Origin: Halalkalibacter okhensis
GTDB lineage: Bacteria; Bacillota; Bacilli; Bacillales; Bacillaceae_D
Length of the DNA stretch: 45,210 nucleotides
Reading direction: 5' to 3'
Assembly (NCBI RefSeq): GCF_000787375.1
Contig: NZ_JRJU01000034.1
Coordinates: forward strand, 1 to 45,210
In this document: positions 33,206-41,665 of the stretch, piece after piece
Position numbering within the stretch: the first letter of the stretch is position 1
How the letters are laid out: each line of letters opens with the position of its first letter
Translations under genes and position numbers: made by a program
The notes under the pieces: model-generated
Databases searched by the model: none
The model's input: the letters and a program-made list of their open reading frames with translations, nothing else
Told to the model about the DNA's origin: nothing

Positions 33206-34327
33206 ATGGCAAATGCAAAAGTAGCTGAATCATTGGCAAAAAAGTTCTCAACCGAAAAAGTATCTGCTTATGAAAAGTGGGTAAAAAGAGAAGGGTTAGA
33301 TATCATTGCTGGTCATTATATTCCGAATCTTCACACTGTAGAGTTGAAGCCGTGGGCAAGACGTGAAGGGTATGGTGTTTACATTAACCATGAAGCCTCT
33401 AGAACATCAAACGATTGCTATGTTTGTGAAATTCCTGAAGGAGGAAAGTTAGCTCCTCAACGTCAATTATATGAAGAAATGATTTATGTATTAAATGGCA
33501 AGGGTTCAACAACGGTGTGGAATGATGATGGGAAAAAGATTACATTTGAATGGTCAAAAGGAGCATTATTTGCAATTCCAATTAATGCATGGCACCAACA
33601 TTTTAATGGATCAGGTTTAGAGAGAGCTAGATTCTTAGCTGTTACAAATGCCCCGATTATTGTAAATACTTTCGATGATCCTGAATTCATTTTCAATACG
33701 CCATATGATTTTAAAGACCGTTTTAATGGAGAGCCTGATTATTTCAGTAATGAAGGTGAACAAAAAGGATTATTATTAGAAACAAACTTTGTTGCAGATG
33801 CTATTAAACTTCAGCTTATTCATGCGAAAGAACGTGGAGCAGGGGGCGGACACATTCGCTTTAACTTAGCTAAAGGTTCAATGAATAGCCACATCTCTGA
33901 GTTCCCAGTAGCAACTTACAAGAAGGGTCACCGTCACGGACCTGGAGCACACGTCATTATTTTAAGTGGGGAAGGATACAGCTTGATGTGGCCAGAAGGT
34001 TCTGACCCTAAGAAGTATGATTGGAAAGAAGGAAGTATGGTTGTTCCACCAAATATGTGGTATCACCAACATTTTAATACAGGGAAAACACCAGCGCGTT
34101 ACTTAGCTCTAAAATACGAAGGTGTTGCATTTAGAAATGAGCAAGGTGTTCCTAAAGCGTGGATCAGTCAAAGACTTGGTGGAGACCAAATTGATTATGC
34201 AGATGAGTCACAAATTGTTCGTGATACGTTTGTTAATGAATTGGCTAGGAATGGTTTGCAGCCACGAATGGATGATGCTTATGAAAAAGAGTTAGAAGAT
34301 TTACCACCATTGCCAGAAAAAAAGTAA
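33206..34327 (+). CDS. Bicupin protein (gentisate 1,2-dioxygenase-like fold)
   Basis: A 373-residue protein with two cupin domains. The N-terminal domain (about 70-150) has lost the usual HxH, showing QRQLYEEMIYVLNGKGSTTVW, but keeps WHQHFN. The C-terminal domain (about 225-310) has the full set: GHRHGPGAHVIILSGEGYSLMW and WYHQHFN. Hence one metal site is expected, in the C-terminal domain. Length and domain order resemble gentisate or salicylate 1,2-dioxygenases, although in classical gentisate dioxygenase the N-terminal domain holds the iron. ATG 33206 is chosen since GGAGG at 33191-33195 is 10 nt away; ATG 33197 is too close. It shares HQHFN with the cupins at 18453 and 19019. A strong hairpin follows. 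Confidence 0.82.
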   Translation: MANAKVAESLAKKFSTEKVSAYEKWVKREGLDIIAGHYIPNLHTVELKPWARREGYGVYINHEASRTSNDCYVCEIPEGGKLAPQRQLYEEMIYVLNGKGSTTVWNDDGKKITFEWSKGALFAIPINAWHQHFNGSGLERARFLAVTNAPIIVNTFDDPEFIFNTPYDFKDRFNGEPDYFSNEGEQKGLLLETNFVADAIKLQLIHAKERGAGGGHIRFNLAKGSMNSHISEFPVATYKKGHRHGPGAHVIILSGEGYSLMWPEGSDPKKYDWKEGSMVVPPNMWYHQHFNTGKTPARYLALKYEGVAFRNEQGVPKAWISQRLGGDQIDYADESQIVRDTFVNELARNGLQPRMDDAYEKELEDLPPLPEKK

Positions 34328-34346
34328 AACTTTAATAGCCTAGTAT

Positions 34347-34392
34347 GCCGGAGTACAAATATATTACATATTTGTATCCGGCTCTAACTTTT
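34347..34392 (+). terminator. Hairpin between bicupin and EutA-like gene
   Basis: GCCGGA-g-TACAAATAT (34347-34362) pairs with ATATTTGTA-TCCGGC (34368-34382), 15 pairs with one bulged G; TCTAACTTTTT follows. The T-run is 6 nt from the stem, so it may be a leaky terminator or attenuator before the next gene. Confidence 0.65.
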
Positions 34393-34416
34393 TAATTTGC
34401 TAAGGGGGTTGAATAT

Positions 34417-36117
34417 ATGGGGAAAGAAGGAAATTCACAGAGGGTCATTCAAGTTAAGGAAAAAGATTTTCAGAAAATTAATTATTATGATGGACACCAC
34501 CACCATCATCATCATCATGACGACCACGACCATGATGGTGATCACGATCACCATAATCACCATAGCCACGCTCATGACCATGCTCATAACCATGAACACA
34601 ACCATGAACACCACCACCATCATCATGATGATGAATTTGAAGGGGTTGAATTGAATCCACGGAAAAATGGTCTTTGGCTCGTTGATAATATCGAATTAAC
34701 CTCTGTAGGGATTGATGTAGGTTCTTCTGGAACCCAAGTTATTTTCTCTGACCTATTGTTAAGGAGAATTGGAGAAGATCTATCAAGTCGTTACGTTGTT
34801 ACTTCGAGAGAATCTTTTTATCGGTCACCAGTCCGGTTGACTCCCTATATAGATGATAAGCGAATTGATGAGAATAAAATTAGTGAATATATTGAAGATG
34901 CTTATAAAGAATCAGGGATAGAACCGAATGATATTGATACAGGGGCTGTTATCTTAACAGGTGAAGCAATGAGACGGGAAAATTCAAGAGCCATTGCTGA
35001 TGTTTTGTCAGATAAAGGAGGAGGTTTTGTTTGTGCAACGGCAGGTCATAATATGGAGGCTCTTCTTGCAGCTTTCGGCTCGGGTGCTGCCAAACAATCT
35101 TATAATGATAAAAGCCGTTTATTAAATATAGACATAGGTGGTGGAACAACAAAGCTTGCCATCGTTGAAAATGGGAAAGTGTTAGAAACGGGTGCAATTT
35201 ATATAGGGGGCCGTTTAGTCGTAATAGATGATAACCAAAAAGTATCAAGGTTAGATCCAGGTGGGGCTGAGATTGCTAAAAGAGTTGGCTTAAATTTAAA
35301 AGTTGGGGATTCTGTAACGGAAAAAGAGTTACAGAAAATGACGAATTGGATGGCCGGTGCAATCGTTAAGGTAGTAAGTGGGGAGCAACTTCCTAAAGAG
35401 CTTGAAACACTTTATTTAACTCTGAAGCTGTCACAACTTAGGAATATTGATGGAGTGATCTTTTCTGGAGGCGTAGGCGAGTATATTTACAATAATGAAA
35501 CGAGAGATTTTGGGGACTTAGGCAGAAGGTTAGGACAGGAAATTAGAGCTATTTTTAACCAAAACAAGTTCCCATATCCAGTATACACTGCAAAAGAATG
35601 CATCCGTGCTACAGTTATTGGTGCCTCTGAACATAGTGTTCAAGTGAGCGGCAACACGATATTTGTTACAGATATGGATCTTCTTCCAAAACGGAACCTT
35701 CAAGTGTTGCGTCCTGATTATTTCATTGGAGAAATAATTAATCCCCAAAAGCTGGCCAAGTCCATAAAAGATCATTTTAAACGCTTTGATATAGAAGAGG
35801 GTGAGAAAGAAGTAGTTCTTGCGTTTTCATGGAACGGAAATCCAGAATATCAAAGAGTTCGTCAATTGGCAGAAGGGATAAAACTTGGACTTTCTGAAAC
35901 AATTAAAACAGAAAAGCCAATCTATATTGTATTAGATGGTGATATTGCAAATACTCTTGGTTATATCCTTAAGGAAGAGTTAGAGTTTATTGAAAGTGAC
36001 GTAATTGTGGTTGATGGAATAACACTTAAAGATTTTGAATTTATCGATATCGGTAAGGTTCTCTATCCATCAGGAACTATACCTGTCACAATTAAATCAT
36101 TAATATTTGAAATGTAA
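34417..36117 (+). CDS. EutA-like ATPase (ethanolamine ammonia-lyase reactivase family) with histidine-rich N-terminus
   Basis: A 566-residue protein in two parts. Residues 27-70 contain 28 histidines mixed with Asp, Asn and Glu, like the metal-storing tails of HypB, UreE or CooJ. From about residue 90 it follows EutA, an actin/Hsp70-fold ATPase: phosphate-1 loop GIDVGSSGTQVIFSDL, phosphate-2 loop NIDIGGGTTKLAIVENG, adenosine motif VIFSGGVGEYI. EutA swaps damaged cobalamin on ethanolamine ammonia-lyase, but no eutB, eutC or other eut gene is present. I infer a reactivating or metal-loading factor for an enzyme of this pathway, perhaps using nickel brought in by NikABCDE. The start has GGGGG 8 nt upstream. 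Confidence 0.82.
   Translation: MGKEGNSQRVIQVKEKDFQKINYYDGHHHHHHHHDDHDHDGDHDHHNHHSHAHDHAHNHEHNHEHHHHHHDDEFEGVELNPRKNGLWLVDNIELTSVGIDVGSSGTQVIFSDLLLRRIGEDLSSRYVVTSRESFYRSPVRLTPYIDDKRIDENKISEYIEDAYKESGIEPNDIDTGAVILTGEAMRRENSRAIADVLSDKGGGFVCATAGHNMEALLAAFGSGAAKQSYNDKSRLLNIDIGGGTTKLAIVENGKVLETGAIYIGGRLVVIDDNQKVSRLDPGGAEIAKRVGLNLKVGDSVTEKELQKMTNWMAGAIVKVVSGEQLPKELETLYLTLKLSQLRNIDGVIFSGGVGEYIYNNETRDFGDLGRRLGQEIRAIFNQNKFPYPVYTAKECIRATVIGASEHSVQVSGNTIFVTDMDLLPKRNLQVLRPDYFIGEIINPQKLAKSIKDHFKRFDIEEGEKEVVLAFSWNGNPEYQRVRQLAEGIKLGLSETIKTEKPIYIVLDGDIANTLGYILKEELEFIESDVIVVDGITLKDFEFIDIGKVLYPSGTIPVTIKSLIFEM
34495..34626 (+). repeat. Low-complexity histidine-codon tract
   Basis: A 132-nt tract dominated by CAC, CAT and GAC or GAT codons encodes the 44-residue metal-binding stretch. 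Mixed CAC and CAT codons show it is not a recent simple repeat expansion. The tract is also open in other frames, which gives false ORFs. Confidence 0.85.
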
Positions 36118-36198
36118 TGATTTAATGTACTAATCGGCTCCCATATTTCAAGATGGTAACACAATTCAGTTGGCAATCGATAAAAATCTTTAAAAAGG

Positions 36199-36215
36199 GT
36201 TTCATATGAGGGAAC
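36199..36215. promoter_or_regulatory. Candidate IclR-type operator, site C
   Basis: GTTTCATATGAGGGAAC lies in the 238-nt gap between the EutA-like gene and the reductoisomerase fragment, about 140 nt before the latter. Outer arms GTTTC and GGGAAC are imperfectly inverted. Confidence 0.5.
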
Positions 36216-36355
36216 GGTCTTACGTAAAGTATTTTTATTTCATTTATGGTAATAACAGAAGGGACTATGACAAATAAATTCATCCTACTACCATACTATC
36301 CTAAGACTGAAAATTCTGTATAACTGAAATGATGATCTAATGGGAGTGATTAACA

Positions 36356-36598
36356 GTGATTGAGAATTTAGAAAGAAAGTCAGACTATTACAGTTATTTA
36401 AAAGGCAAGAAAGTGGCTATTTTAGGCTATGATGAGGCTGCTCGAGAAGAAATTGATTTTTTATTAGATAATGGTGTAGAAGTAGTTGTTGGACTCCGTA
36501 GAGTAGATGACCAATGGAGTAAAGTTGAAGAGGATGGATTTGTTGTAAAAACATTAGAAGAGGCTGTTGAAATAAGCGAGATTATTCAAGTATGGTAG
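36356..36598 (+). CDS. Stand-alone ketol-acid reductoisomerase N-domain fragment (degenerate)
   Basis: An 80-residue protein similar only to the start of acetohydroxy acid isomeroreductase (IlvC): LKGKKVAILGYDEAAREEIDFLLDNGVEVVVGLR and EEDGFVVKTLEEAVEISEII. IlvC is over 330 residues, and its magnesium and catalytic domain is absent; no continuation is seen downstream. The dinucleotide loop, normally GYGSQG, is GYDEAA, so two glycines needed for NADPH are lost. It nevertheless has its own GTG start with GGGAG 9 nt upstream, a clean stop and an operator-like palindrome, which argues for a retained small protein rather than decay. Function is unknown; a ligand-sensing or accessory role beside the EutA-like protein is conjecture. 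Confidence 0.7.
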   Translation: MIENLERKSDYYSYLKGKKVAILGYDEAAREEIDFLLDNGVEVVVGLRRVDDQWSKVEEDGFVVKTLEEAVEISEIIQVW

Positions 36599-36621
36599 GT
36601 AACTTAACTAGCATCTTTTCT

Positions 36622-36646
36622 GGAGGGTACTTTTTAGTATACCTCC
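36622..36646 (+). terminator. Weak hairpin after the reductoisomerase fragment
   Basis: GGAGG and CCTCC plus inner TAC-GTA pair around a TTTTTA loop, with mismatches between. There is no clear T-tail, so termination is doubtful. Confidence 0.3.
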
Positions 36647-36712
36647 TAAACTAGTGTAATAATATCTTTTAAAATGTTAACCAGAAATGGTGAGATTGAG
36701 AGGAAAACGAAT

Positions 36713-37678
36713 ATGGGTAGTTTGTTTGCGTTAATGGCAGCATTGGGATTTTCCTTATCAAATGTGATGATAAAAAAAGGCACGACAAAAGCATCTAAAA
36801 ATAATGGAGCATTTGTTTCTATATTAATAACGGCTTTGCTCTCTGGAATTATCTTTATTTTTGTTGGCCTATCAAATGGTTTTCCGAACCTCAATACCAA
36901 AGGGGTAATCTGGTTTATTATTGCAGGTGTATTAACGACCTTTCTTGGAAGAACCCTTCTATATAATTCAATCCAATATTTAGGATCAGTTAAAGCAACA
37001 GCAATCAAACGATTAAACCCCTTTTTCGCAGTTATTTTGGGTGTACTACTACTTAATGAGCCATTTACTCTGACATTATTTATAGGGATGTCTCTCATTT
37101 TTAGTAGTTTTGGAATATTAATTTACGATAACTACAAAGCGAGCAATTCAAATTTATCTAAAAAGGAAACGGCAGCTAGCTTAGATGCGGGAAATAGTAC
37201 AGTTGTAAATAAAGGCTGGAGAAGATTTAACTTAAAAAAACTAATAAGTCTAAGTTATATGTATGGGATCTTGTCTGCTGTGTGTTATGCGTTTGGATAT
37301 GTTGCTAGAAAAATAGGGTTGGCTGAGATTCCGGAACCTTTTTTTGGTGCAATGTTAGGGGCTGGTGTTGGAGCTATTTTATTTGTAATAACAGCGCTAT
37401 TCAGAGAAAGATATCGTGTTTCAGTTATAACGACTTTTACAAAGTTTGAGATTTTCTTGATTCTAGCTGGGTTATTTTCTTCATTAGGTCAAATTTGTTA
37501 TTTTTTAGCTCTAAGTAAAATTGAAGTTTCCAGGGTAGCTCTTATCGCTTCCACAGAAGTAATCTTTACGATTTTATTGTCAATGGTTTTGCTAAGAAAG
37601 GTTGAAAAACATAGCCGTGTTGTCATTTTTGCTGCTCTTTTGGGGATGGCTGGCGCAATGGTTCTTGCAGTAGGATAG
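36713..37678 (+). CDS. EamA-family (drug/metabolite transporter) permease
   Basis: A 321-residue membrane protein with about ten helices in two EamA repeats: the first at about residues 1-130 (FALMAALGFSLSNVMIKKG), the second at about 175-320 (YGILSAVCYAFGYVARKIGL). A polar linker of about 40 residues separates them. Family members export or import amino acids, sugars and other metabolites. ATG 36713 is chosen with AGAGG about 10 nt upstream; the ATG at 36674 has no ribosome binding site. The MFS gene follows after 25 nt, so they are probably co-transcribed. Substrate unknown. Confidence 0.85.
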   Translation: MGSLFALMAALGFSLSNVMIKKGTTKASKNNGAFVSILITALLSGIIFIFVGLSNGFPNLNTKGVIWFIIAGVLTTFLGRTLLYNSIQYLGSVKATAIKRLNPFFAVILGVLLLNEPFTLTLFIGMSLIFSSFGILIYDNYKASNSNLSKKETAASLDAGNSTVVNKGWRRFNLKKLISLSYMYGILSAVCYAFGYVARKIGLAEIPEPFFGAMLGAGVGAILFVITALFRERYRVSVITTFTKFEIFLILAGLFSSLGQICYFLALSKIEVSRVALIASTEVIFTILLSMVLLRKVEKHSRVVIFAALLGMAGAMVLAVG

Positions 37679-37703
37679 TATTAGAAGCAAGGGGGAATAT
37701 ATT

Positions 37704-38939
37704 TTGAAAGCAGAGGCCGTTGAACAAAGCACTGTCGTAGATAGAAATCCAAACAAGGAAGCTTCATTTTGGGGGATTTGTTTAGGGCATACCTTTACAC
37801 ATTGGTATCCAGCAACTTTTTATATCTTGTTACCTTTTATCACGTTACAGTATGGGTTAAGTGTCAGTCAGGCTGGGTTATTAGTCACAATTATGTACGT
37901 AGTAAAAGCAATTGCAGGAATTCTGATTGGAGCCATTACAGATATGACAAATAAGAAAAATTTACTTATGCTAATGTCATTAACACTTGCTGGACTGCCA
38001 TTTTTGTTCCTTGGATTTGCAAACGCTTACTGGATGATTGTTATATTGGTCATTATTATGGGGATAGGTAATGAAATGTGGCATCCTGCTTCCTTTTCTA
38101 CATTATCAAGCTTGTATCCAAAGCAACGTGGCTATGTCTTTGGTGTGCATGGAATGTCGGCAAATTTAGGTGATTTATTGGCCCCATTAGTTATTGGGAG
38201 TATCTTGGCAGTTGTGAGCTGGCAGGAGGTCATTCATTTTAATATCATCCCCGCAGTTGTCGTTGGGCTTGTTATTGCATTTATGTTGAGGAAAACGAAT
38301 GTTACATCAAATAAAGGGCTGAAAAAGGAAAACAACGAGAAATTAACATTTACAGAATATATAGCTGGATTTAAAGATTTAATAAAAAATCGTGCAGTCT
38401 TACTTATAGCTCTTGCTAGTGGAACACGTTCAATGACCCAACTTGGTTTAATGACTTTCTTACCTATTTTCCTTTTACTTGAGTTAGGTTATTCTCCATT
38501 TTTGGTTGGTTTGTTTATAACGATTATGCAAGGAGGAGGATTAATCGCAGCCCCTTTAATGGGGAAATTATCAGATAACGTAGGTAGAAGAAAAATTATT
38601 TTTTCAGGTACGATTGTGACATCTATTCTTATCGTAGCTGTTGTATTTATTAAGATCGATTGGCTGCTTATTAGTACTTTAGCTTTACTAGGTTTCTTCT
38701 TATATTCACTGCGGCCAGTTATGCAAGCTTGGATTATGGGCAGTACAAAAGAAAGTATGTCAGGGACGACAACAAGCTTATTGTTTACAACACAAGGGGT
38801 ATTGGCATCATTAATTCCATTAATTGGTGGTATTATTGCTGATACTTTTGGTATCATGTTCACCTTTTATTTTATAGCACTAATTATTTTACTAGGAAAT
38901 GTTGTATTAGCTTTTGTTCCTAAAACAGCAGCTGATTAA
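37704..38939 (+). CDS. MFS transporter, fosmidomycin-resistance-protein (Fsr)-like
   Basis: A 411-residue major facilitator with 12 helices. The start TTG 37704 is preceded by GGGGGA. The N-terminus GICLGHTFTHWYPATFYILLPFI and the block EMWHPASFSTLSSLYPKQRGYVFGVHGMSANLGDLLAPL are like those of the Fsr type of efflux proteins; the loop GKLSDNVGRRKII is the second MFS signature. It is not close to the paralogous pair at 1151 and 12983. It lies between the EamA gene and a class II aldolase gene (31 nt apart), suggesting transport of a substrate or product of this sub-cluster. Confidence 0.87.
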   Translation: MKAEAVEQSTVVDRNPNKEASFWGICLGHTFTHWYPATFYILLPFITLQYGLSVSQAGLLVTIMYVVKAIAGILIGAITDMTNKKNLLMLMSLTLAGLPFLFLGFANAYWMIVILVIIMGIGNEMWHPASFSTLSSLYPKQRGYVFGVHGMSANLGDLLAPLVIGSILAVVSWQEVIHFNIIPAVVVGLVIAFMLRKTNVTSNKGLKKENNEKLTFTEYIAGFKDLIKNRAVLLIALASGTRSMTQLGLMTFLPIFLLLELGYSPFLVGLFITIMQGGGLIAAPLMGKLSDNVGRRKIIFSGTIVTSILIVAVVFIKIDWLLISTLALLGFFLYSLRPVMQAWIMGSTKESMSGTTTSLLFTTQGVLASLIPLIGGIIADTFGIMFTFYFIALIILLGNVVLAFVPKTAAD

Positions 38940-38970
38940 ATGAAAACGATTGTTAGGAGTGTATAAAACT

Positions 38971-39645
38971 ATGGGAATTGAAAAATTAAAACAAGATATT
39001 GTGAATACGATCCGAATGTTGGAGCGAGCGGAACATATTGACTTTAATGGGCATGTTAGTGCCAGAATTCCTGGGACTGATCAAATCCTCATAAATGACC
39101 GCAGAGCTAGCAGAAGTGCGTTAACCTCTGATGACATTATACAGATGGATCTCGATGGAAATGTAATTACTGATGAAGGTCAGCCCCCAAATGAATTCCC
39201 GCTGCATACTGAAATTTATCGATCCCGAGAAGATGTGGATGCCGTCGCACATACTCATCCGAAATGGTCGACATTATTTACCATTGCAAAAGTACCTTTG
39301 CGACCAGTTATTATTCAAGGTGCAGTTATAGGTGATGCTCCAATCTTTCCAAAGTCATATTCTATTAGCAATACTGAGATTGCAAAGGAACTAGCTGAAA
39401 CATTAGATGATAATTATGTTGTGCTTATGAAGGCGCATGGTGCAGCAATAGTAGGTCAAAACTTGACAGAAGTGTTTGCAAGAAGCGTATTTTTAGAAGA
39501 GAATGCTTACCGTCAGTACATGGCTGGCCAGATTGGGTATGCACACTCGTTAGAAGACGATGAAATAAACCATATGAAAGAGTTTATTTGGCAGCCTAAA
39601 AATATTCAAAAGGTATGGGATAATCATTTAAGTAAGCTATACTAA
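38971..39645 (+). CDS. Class II aldolase/adducin-family protein
   Basis: A 224-residue class II aldolase. The metal site expected from L-fuculose-phosphate aldolase (Glu73, His92, His94, His155) matches Glu75 (PPNEFPLH), His94 and His96 (AVAHTHP) and His156 (MKAHGAAI). Members cleave or decarboxylate phosphorylated or free hydroxy-carbonyl compounds using zinc or another divalent metal; some act as decarboxylases on aromatic acids' breakdown products. The ATG at 38971 fits TTAGGAG upstream better than the TTG at 38950. It is the last gene of the EamA-MFS group, and its stop codon overlaps the stop of the small minus-strand gene at 39642. Confidence 0.88.
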   Translation: MGIEKLKQDIVNTIRMLERAEHIDFNGHVSARIPGTDQILINDRRASRSALTSDDIIQMDLDGNVITDEGQPPNEFPLHTEIYRSREDVDAVAHTHPKWSTLFTIAKVPLRPVIIQGAVIGDAPIFPKSYSISNTEIAKELAETLDDNYVVLMKAHGAAIVGQNLTEVFARSVFLEENAYRQYMAGQIGYAHSLEDDEINHMKEFIWQPKNIQKVWDNHLSKLY

Positions 39646-39773
39646 TTTTCACGATAGGATAATAACTGACAAACGTCTTTACAAAGTTCTTTAGGGATGC
39701 CCAATTCTTTTAAGTCTGATTCATTAATTTGGTTAATAGCGAAAGTAAACTTTAAAATTTTTAATAACTTCAT
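39642..39773 (-). CDS. Small 43-residue protein of unknown function
   Basis: On the minus strand an ATG (39771-39773) follows an excellent AAAGGAGGGA ribosome binding site at 7-nt spacing. The product reads MKLLKILKFTFAINQINESD followed by LKELGIPKELCKDVCQLL and ends SYREN. It has a basic amphipathic start, an acidic middle and two cysteines four residues apart. I recognise no family. It converges on the class II aldolase gene with a 3-nt overlap of stop codons. The ribosome binding site is the main reason for the call. Confidence 0.5.
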   Translation of the reverse strand: MKLLKILKFTFAINQINESDLKELGIPKELCKDVCQLLSYREN

Positions 39774-39954
39774 AAAAAAATCCCTCCTTTTTATTACTTT
39801 AATCATAACACTAAATAAGCTTGTTTAAGCAATAGGTATTTTTTAATTGTCTATATATCAAACCTTTGGCTGTTGGGAGTTTTCTCAACAGCTATTTGTA
39901 ATTTGAAATTATCCTAGAGTAAATAAGCAGAGTAGAACAACTAAGAGGGAATAT

Positions 39955-40059
39955 ATGGACGGATTGTCGGTTGAATCATACAAAATGTCCCACTTAACAA
40001 GGGTTAGGATGGCTAAAGTAGGAAGAAGTAGTAGAGAAAAGAGAAGACAAATAATATGA
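39955..40059 (+). CDS. Possible 34-residue basic peptide
   Basis: An ATG at 39955 preceded by AGAGGG at good spacing opens a frame that ends in a very basic tail (KVGRSSREKRRQII). The frame ends inside the hairpin at 40048. No homologue is recognised. It may be spurious. Confidence 0.25.
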   Translation: MDGLSVESYKMSHLTRVRMAKVGRSSREKRRQII

Positions 40060-40101
40060 ACAAACCCCACTTTAGTAATAGGGTTTGGTTCATATTATTT
40101 G
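40048..40101. terminator. Long hairpin at the 3' end of the unknown minus-strand gene
   Basis: CAAATAATATGAAC (40048-40061) pairs perfectly with GTTCATATTATTTG (40088-40101); inner AAACCC pairs with GGGTTT, with one bulged base. The right arm covers the stop codon of the gene ending at 40095. On the minus strand a U-rich stretch (TCTTCTCTTTTC) follows, so it probably terminates that gene. Confidence 0.7.
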
Positions 40102-40946
40102 TTGATCAACTTAGGTATATATATAGAAGTAAAATCTGCATTAAATTTATTTTGCATATTCTTATTGAACATATGAAAACCAGTCTCTCCTTGAGGAAAT
40201 CCTATATAATTCCCATTATGATTTTCTTCAAACGTTTTTAGAGATTCTTTGTTTTGTTGGATTGTTTTTGCTGAGGTGAAGTGTTCAATTAGTTTTGTTA
40301 AAGCGATGATCGTAAAATTTAAGTACTTCTCTCGAAATGTAAATTCTTTCGTAATGAAAGAATAAATTTGTCCCAATGAATCGAAAGCGTTATCAATACT
40401 TTGGGCTTGTTGATATAGAATCCAGTTCATTTCACTATTTAAAGAAATTAATTGGTTAATTTCTTCTTCTTCTAGGTACAGTTTTTCTTCAAACTTTTCA
40501 CTCTTAAAGGTTTGAACATCTTTAATCTTTTCTTTTAATTGATTTTGTCCATTGAAGATCGCCGATAACATATGATTAACATTGCTAATCTCATCTTCTA
40601 ACTCTCTTATTTTCCATTTAAATTTATATTGAAAATTCTCCATGTTAAATTTTAACTTTTCAAAAGAGGAAAGAGAACGTTTGGTGGCGCAGTATTCAAA
40701 ATGTTTATAGTTATCAGTCAGTATAGTCCATGACTGGACAAAGTCCTTGAATACAGGAATTATTTCATTCCTAGACATAAATATACCCTCTTTATCAATC
40801 ACGAAGAACCCTTTTTCTTCAATATGCCCATAAAAGTACAATTTATTATTTGCCTTTATTCCATAGGGGCAAAGGTTATAATCTTCTTCTTCCTCTAAGT
40901 ACTCTTTTACTTTATTTTCTATATCAACTATTTGAAAAATTTGCAA
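40095..40946 (-). CDS. Hypothetical protein, partly coiled coil
   Basis: A 283-residue soluble protein that I do not recognise. The first 70 residues look globular (YGIKANNKLYFYGHIEEKGFFVIDKEGIFM). The middle, about 95-170, is rich in Lys, Glu and Asn and could form a coiled coil (KWKIRELEDEISNVNHMLSAIF, then LKEKIKDVQTFKSEKFEEKL). The C-terminal part is mixed, with no signal peptide or membrane segment. The start would be TTG 40946 with AAGGGG upstream. It faces against the catabolic genes, has its own terminator-like hairpin and no obvious link with them; it may belong to a different, host or mobile, function. Confidence 0.65.
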   Translation of the reverse strand: MQIFQIVDIENKVKEYLEEEEDYNLCPYGIKANNKLYFYGHIEEKGFFVIDKEGIFMSRNEIIPVFKDFVQSWTILTDNYKHFEYCATKRSLSSFEKLKFNMENFQYKFKWKIRELEDEISNVNHMLSAIFNGQNQLKEKIKDVQTFKSEKFEEKLYLEEEEINQLISLNSEMNWILYQQAQSIDNAFDSLGQIYSFITKEFTFREKYLNFTIIALTKLIEHFTSAKTIQQNKESLKTFEENHNGNYIGFPQGETGFHMFNKNMQNKFNADFTSIYIPKLINK

Positions 40947-41121
40947 TTCCTGCCACCCCTTTTCTAGTCATATGAATTTATTTTACTCCCTTTAGAAGAA
41001 AAAAGTAGATACTTATAATTCTAAATAGTATTAAAGAAATATACAATTTTAAATTTTAATCATATCATTAAAAATTAAATTACTTATAATTTTTAAGCTG
41101 GTTCGTTGATTTGAAGGTGAT

Positions 41122-41138
41122 GTTTCTTATAAGAGAAC
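41122..41138. promoter_or_regulatory. Candidate IclR-type operator, site F
   Basis: GTTTCTTATAAGAGAAC is 131 nt before the ferredoxin start. GTTTCTTA and TAAGAGAAC are inverted except for one extra base. The 322-nt gap between 40947 and 41268 holds nothing else that I can name. Confidence 0.5.
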
Positions 41139-41214
41139 GGCATCTTGGATGTAAAGTCAAAGTAAAATAAACTTTTTTAAAAGCCATTAATTATGTGGAA
41201 GTTTATTTAGGTGA

Positions 41215-41517
<303 letters not shown>

Positions 41518-41539
41518 TCAATGTTATAATAAATTAAAA

Positions 41540-41587
41540 TAGGAGTTGTGAATCAAGAAATTGATTCTAACTCCTAATTGTTATTTT
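41540..41587 (+). terminator. Terminator of the ferredoxin gene
   Basis: TAGGAGTTG and GAATCAA (41540-41556) pair with TTGATTC and TAACTCCTA (41561-41576) around a GAAA loop with one bulge; a T-rich tail follows. Confidence 0.88.
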
Positions 41588-41648
41588 CACAGTATATTAG
41601 AGGATAAACATTATTTTTATTAAAGAAGCATATATCGGGTATATTCGT

Positions 41649-41665
41649 GTTCTGTATACAGGAAA
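41649..41665. promoter_or_regulatory. Candidate IclR-type operator, site D
   Basis: GTTCTGTATACAGGAAA contains the perfect 8-bp palindrome TGTATACA inside TTC and GGAA arms. It lies 352 nt before the last tctC, upstream of two small reading frames. Confidence 0.5.

Noticed and set aside
34495-34626. CRISPR array or tandem repeat
   Set aside because: The repetitive look comes from histidine codons; there are no regular repeats and spacers.
34397-34660. Open frames in other phases and on the minus strand over the His-codon tract
   Set aside because: CAY/GAY repeats are open in several phases and give Met/Thr/Ile- or Val-rich junk; only the frame continuing into the EutA-like domain is real.
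36356-36598. ilvC (complete ketol-acid reductoisomerase)
   Set aside because: Only the first 80 residues are present, the glycine loop is changed and no catalytic domain follows.
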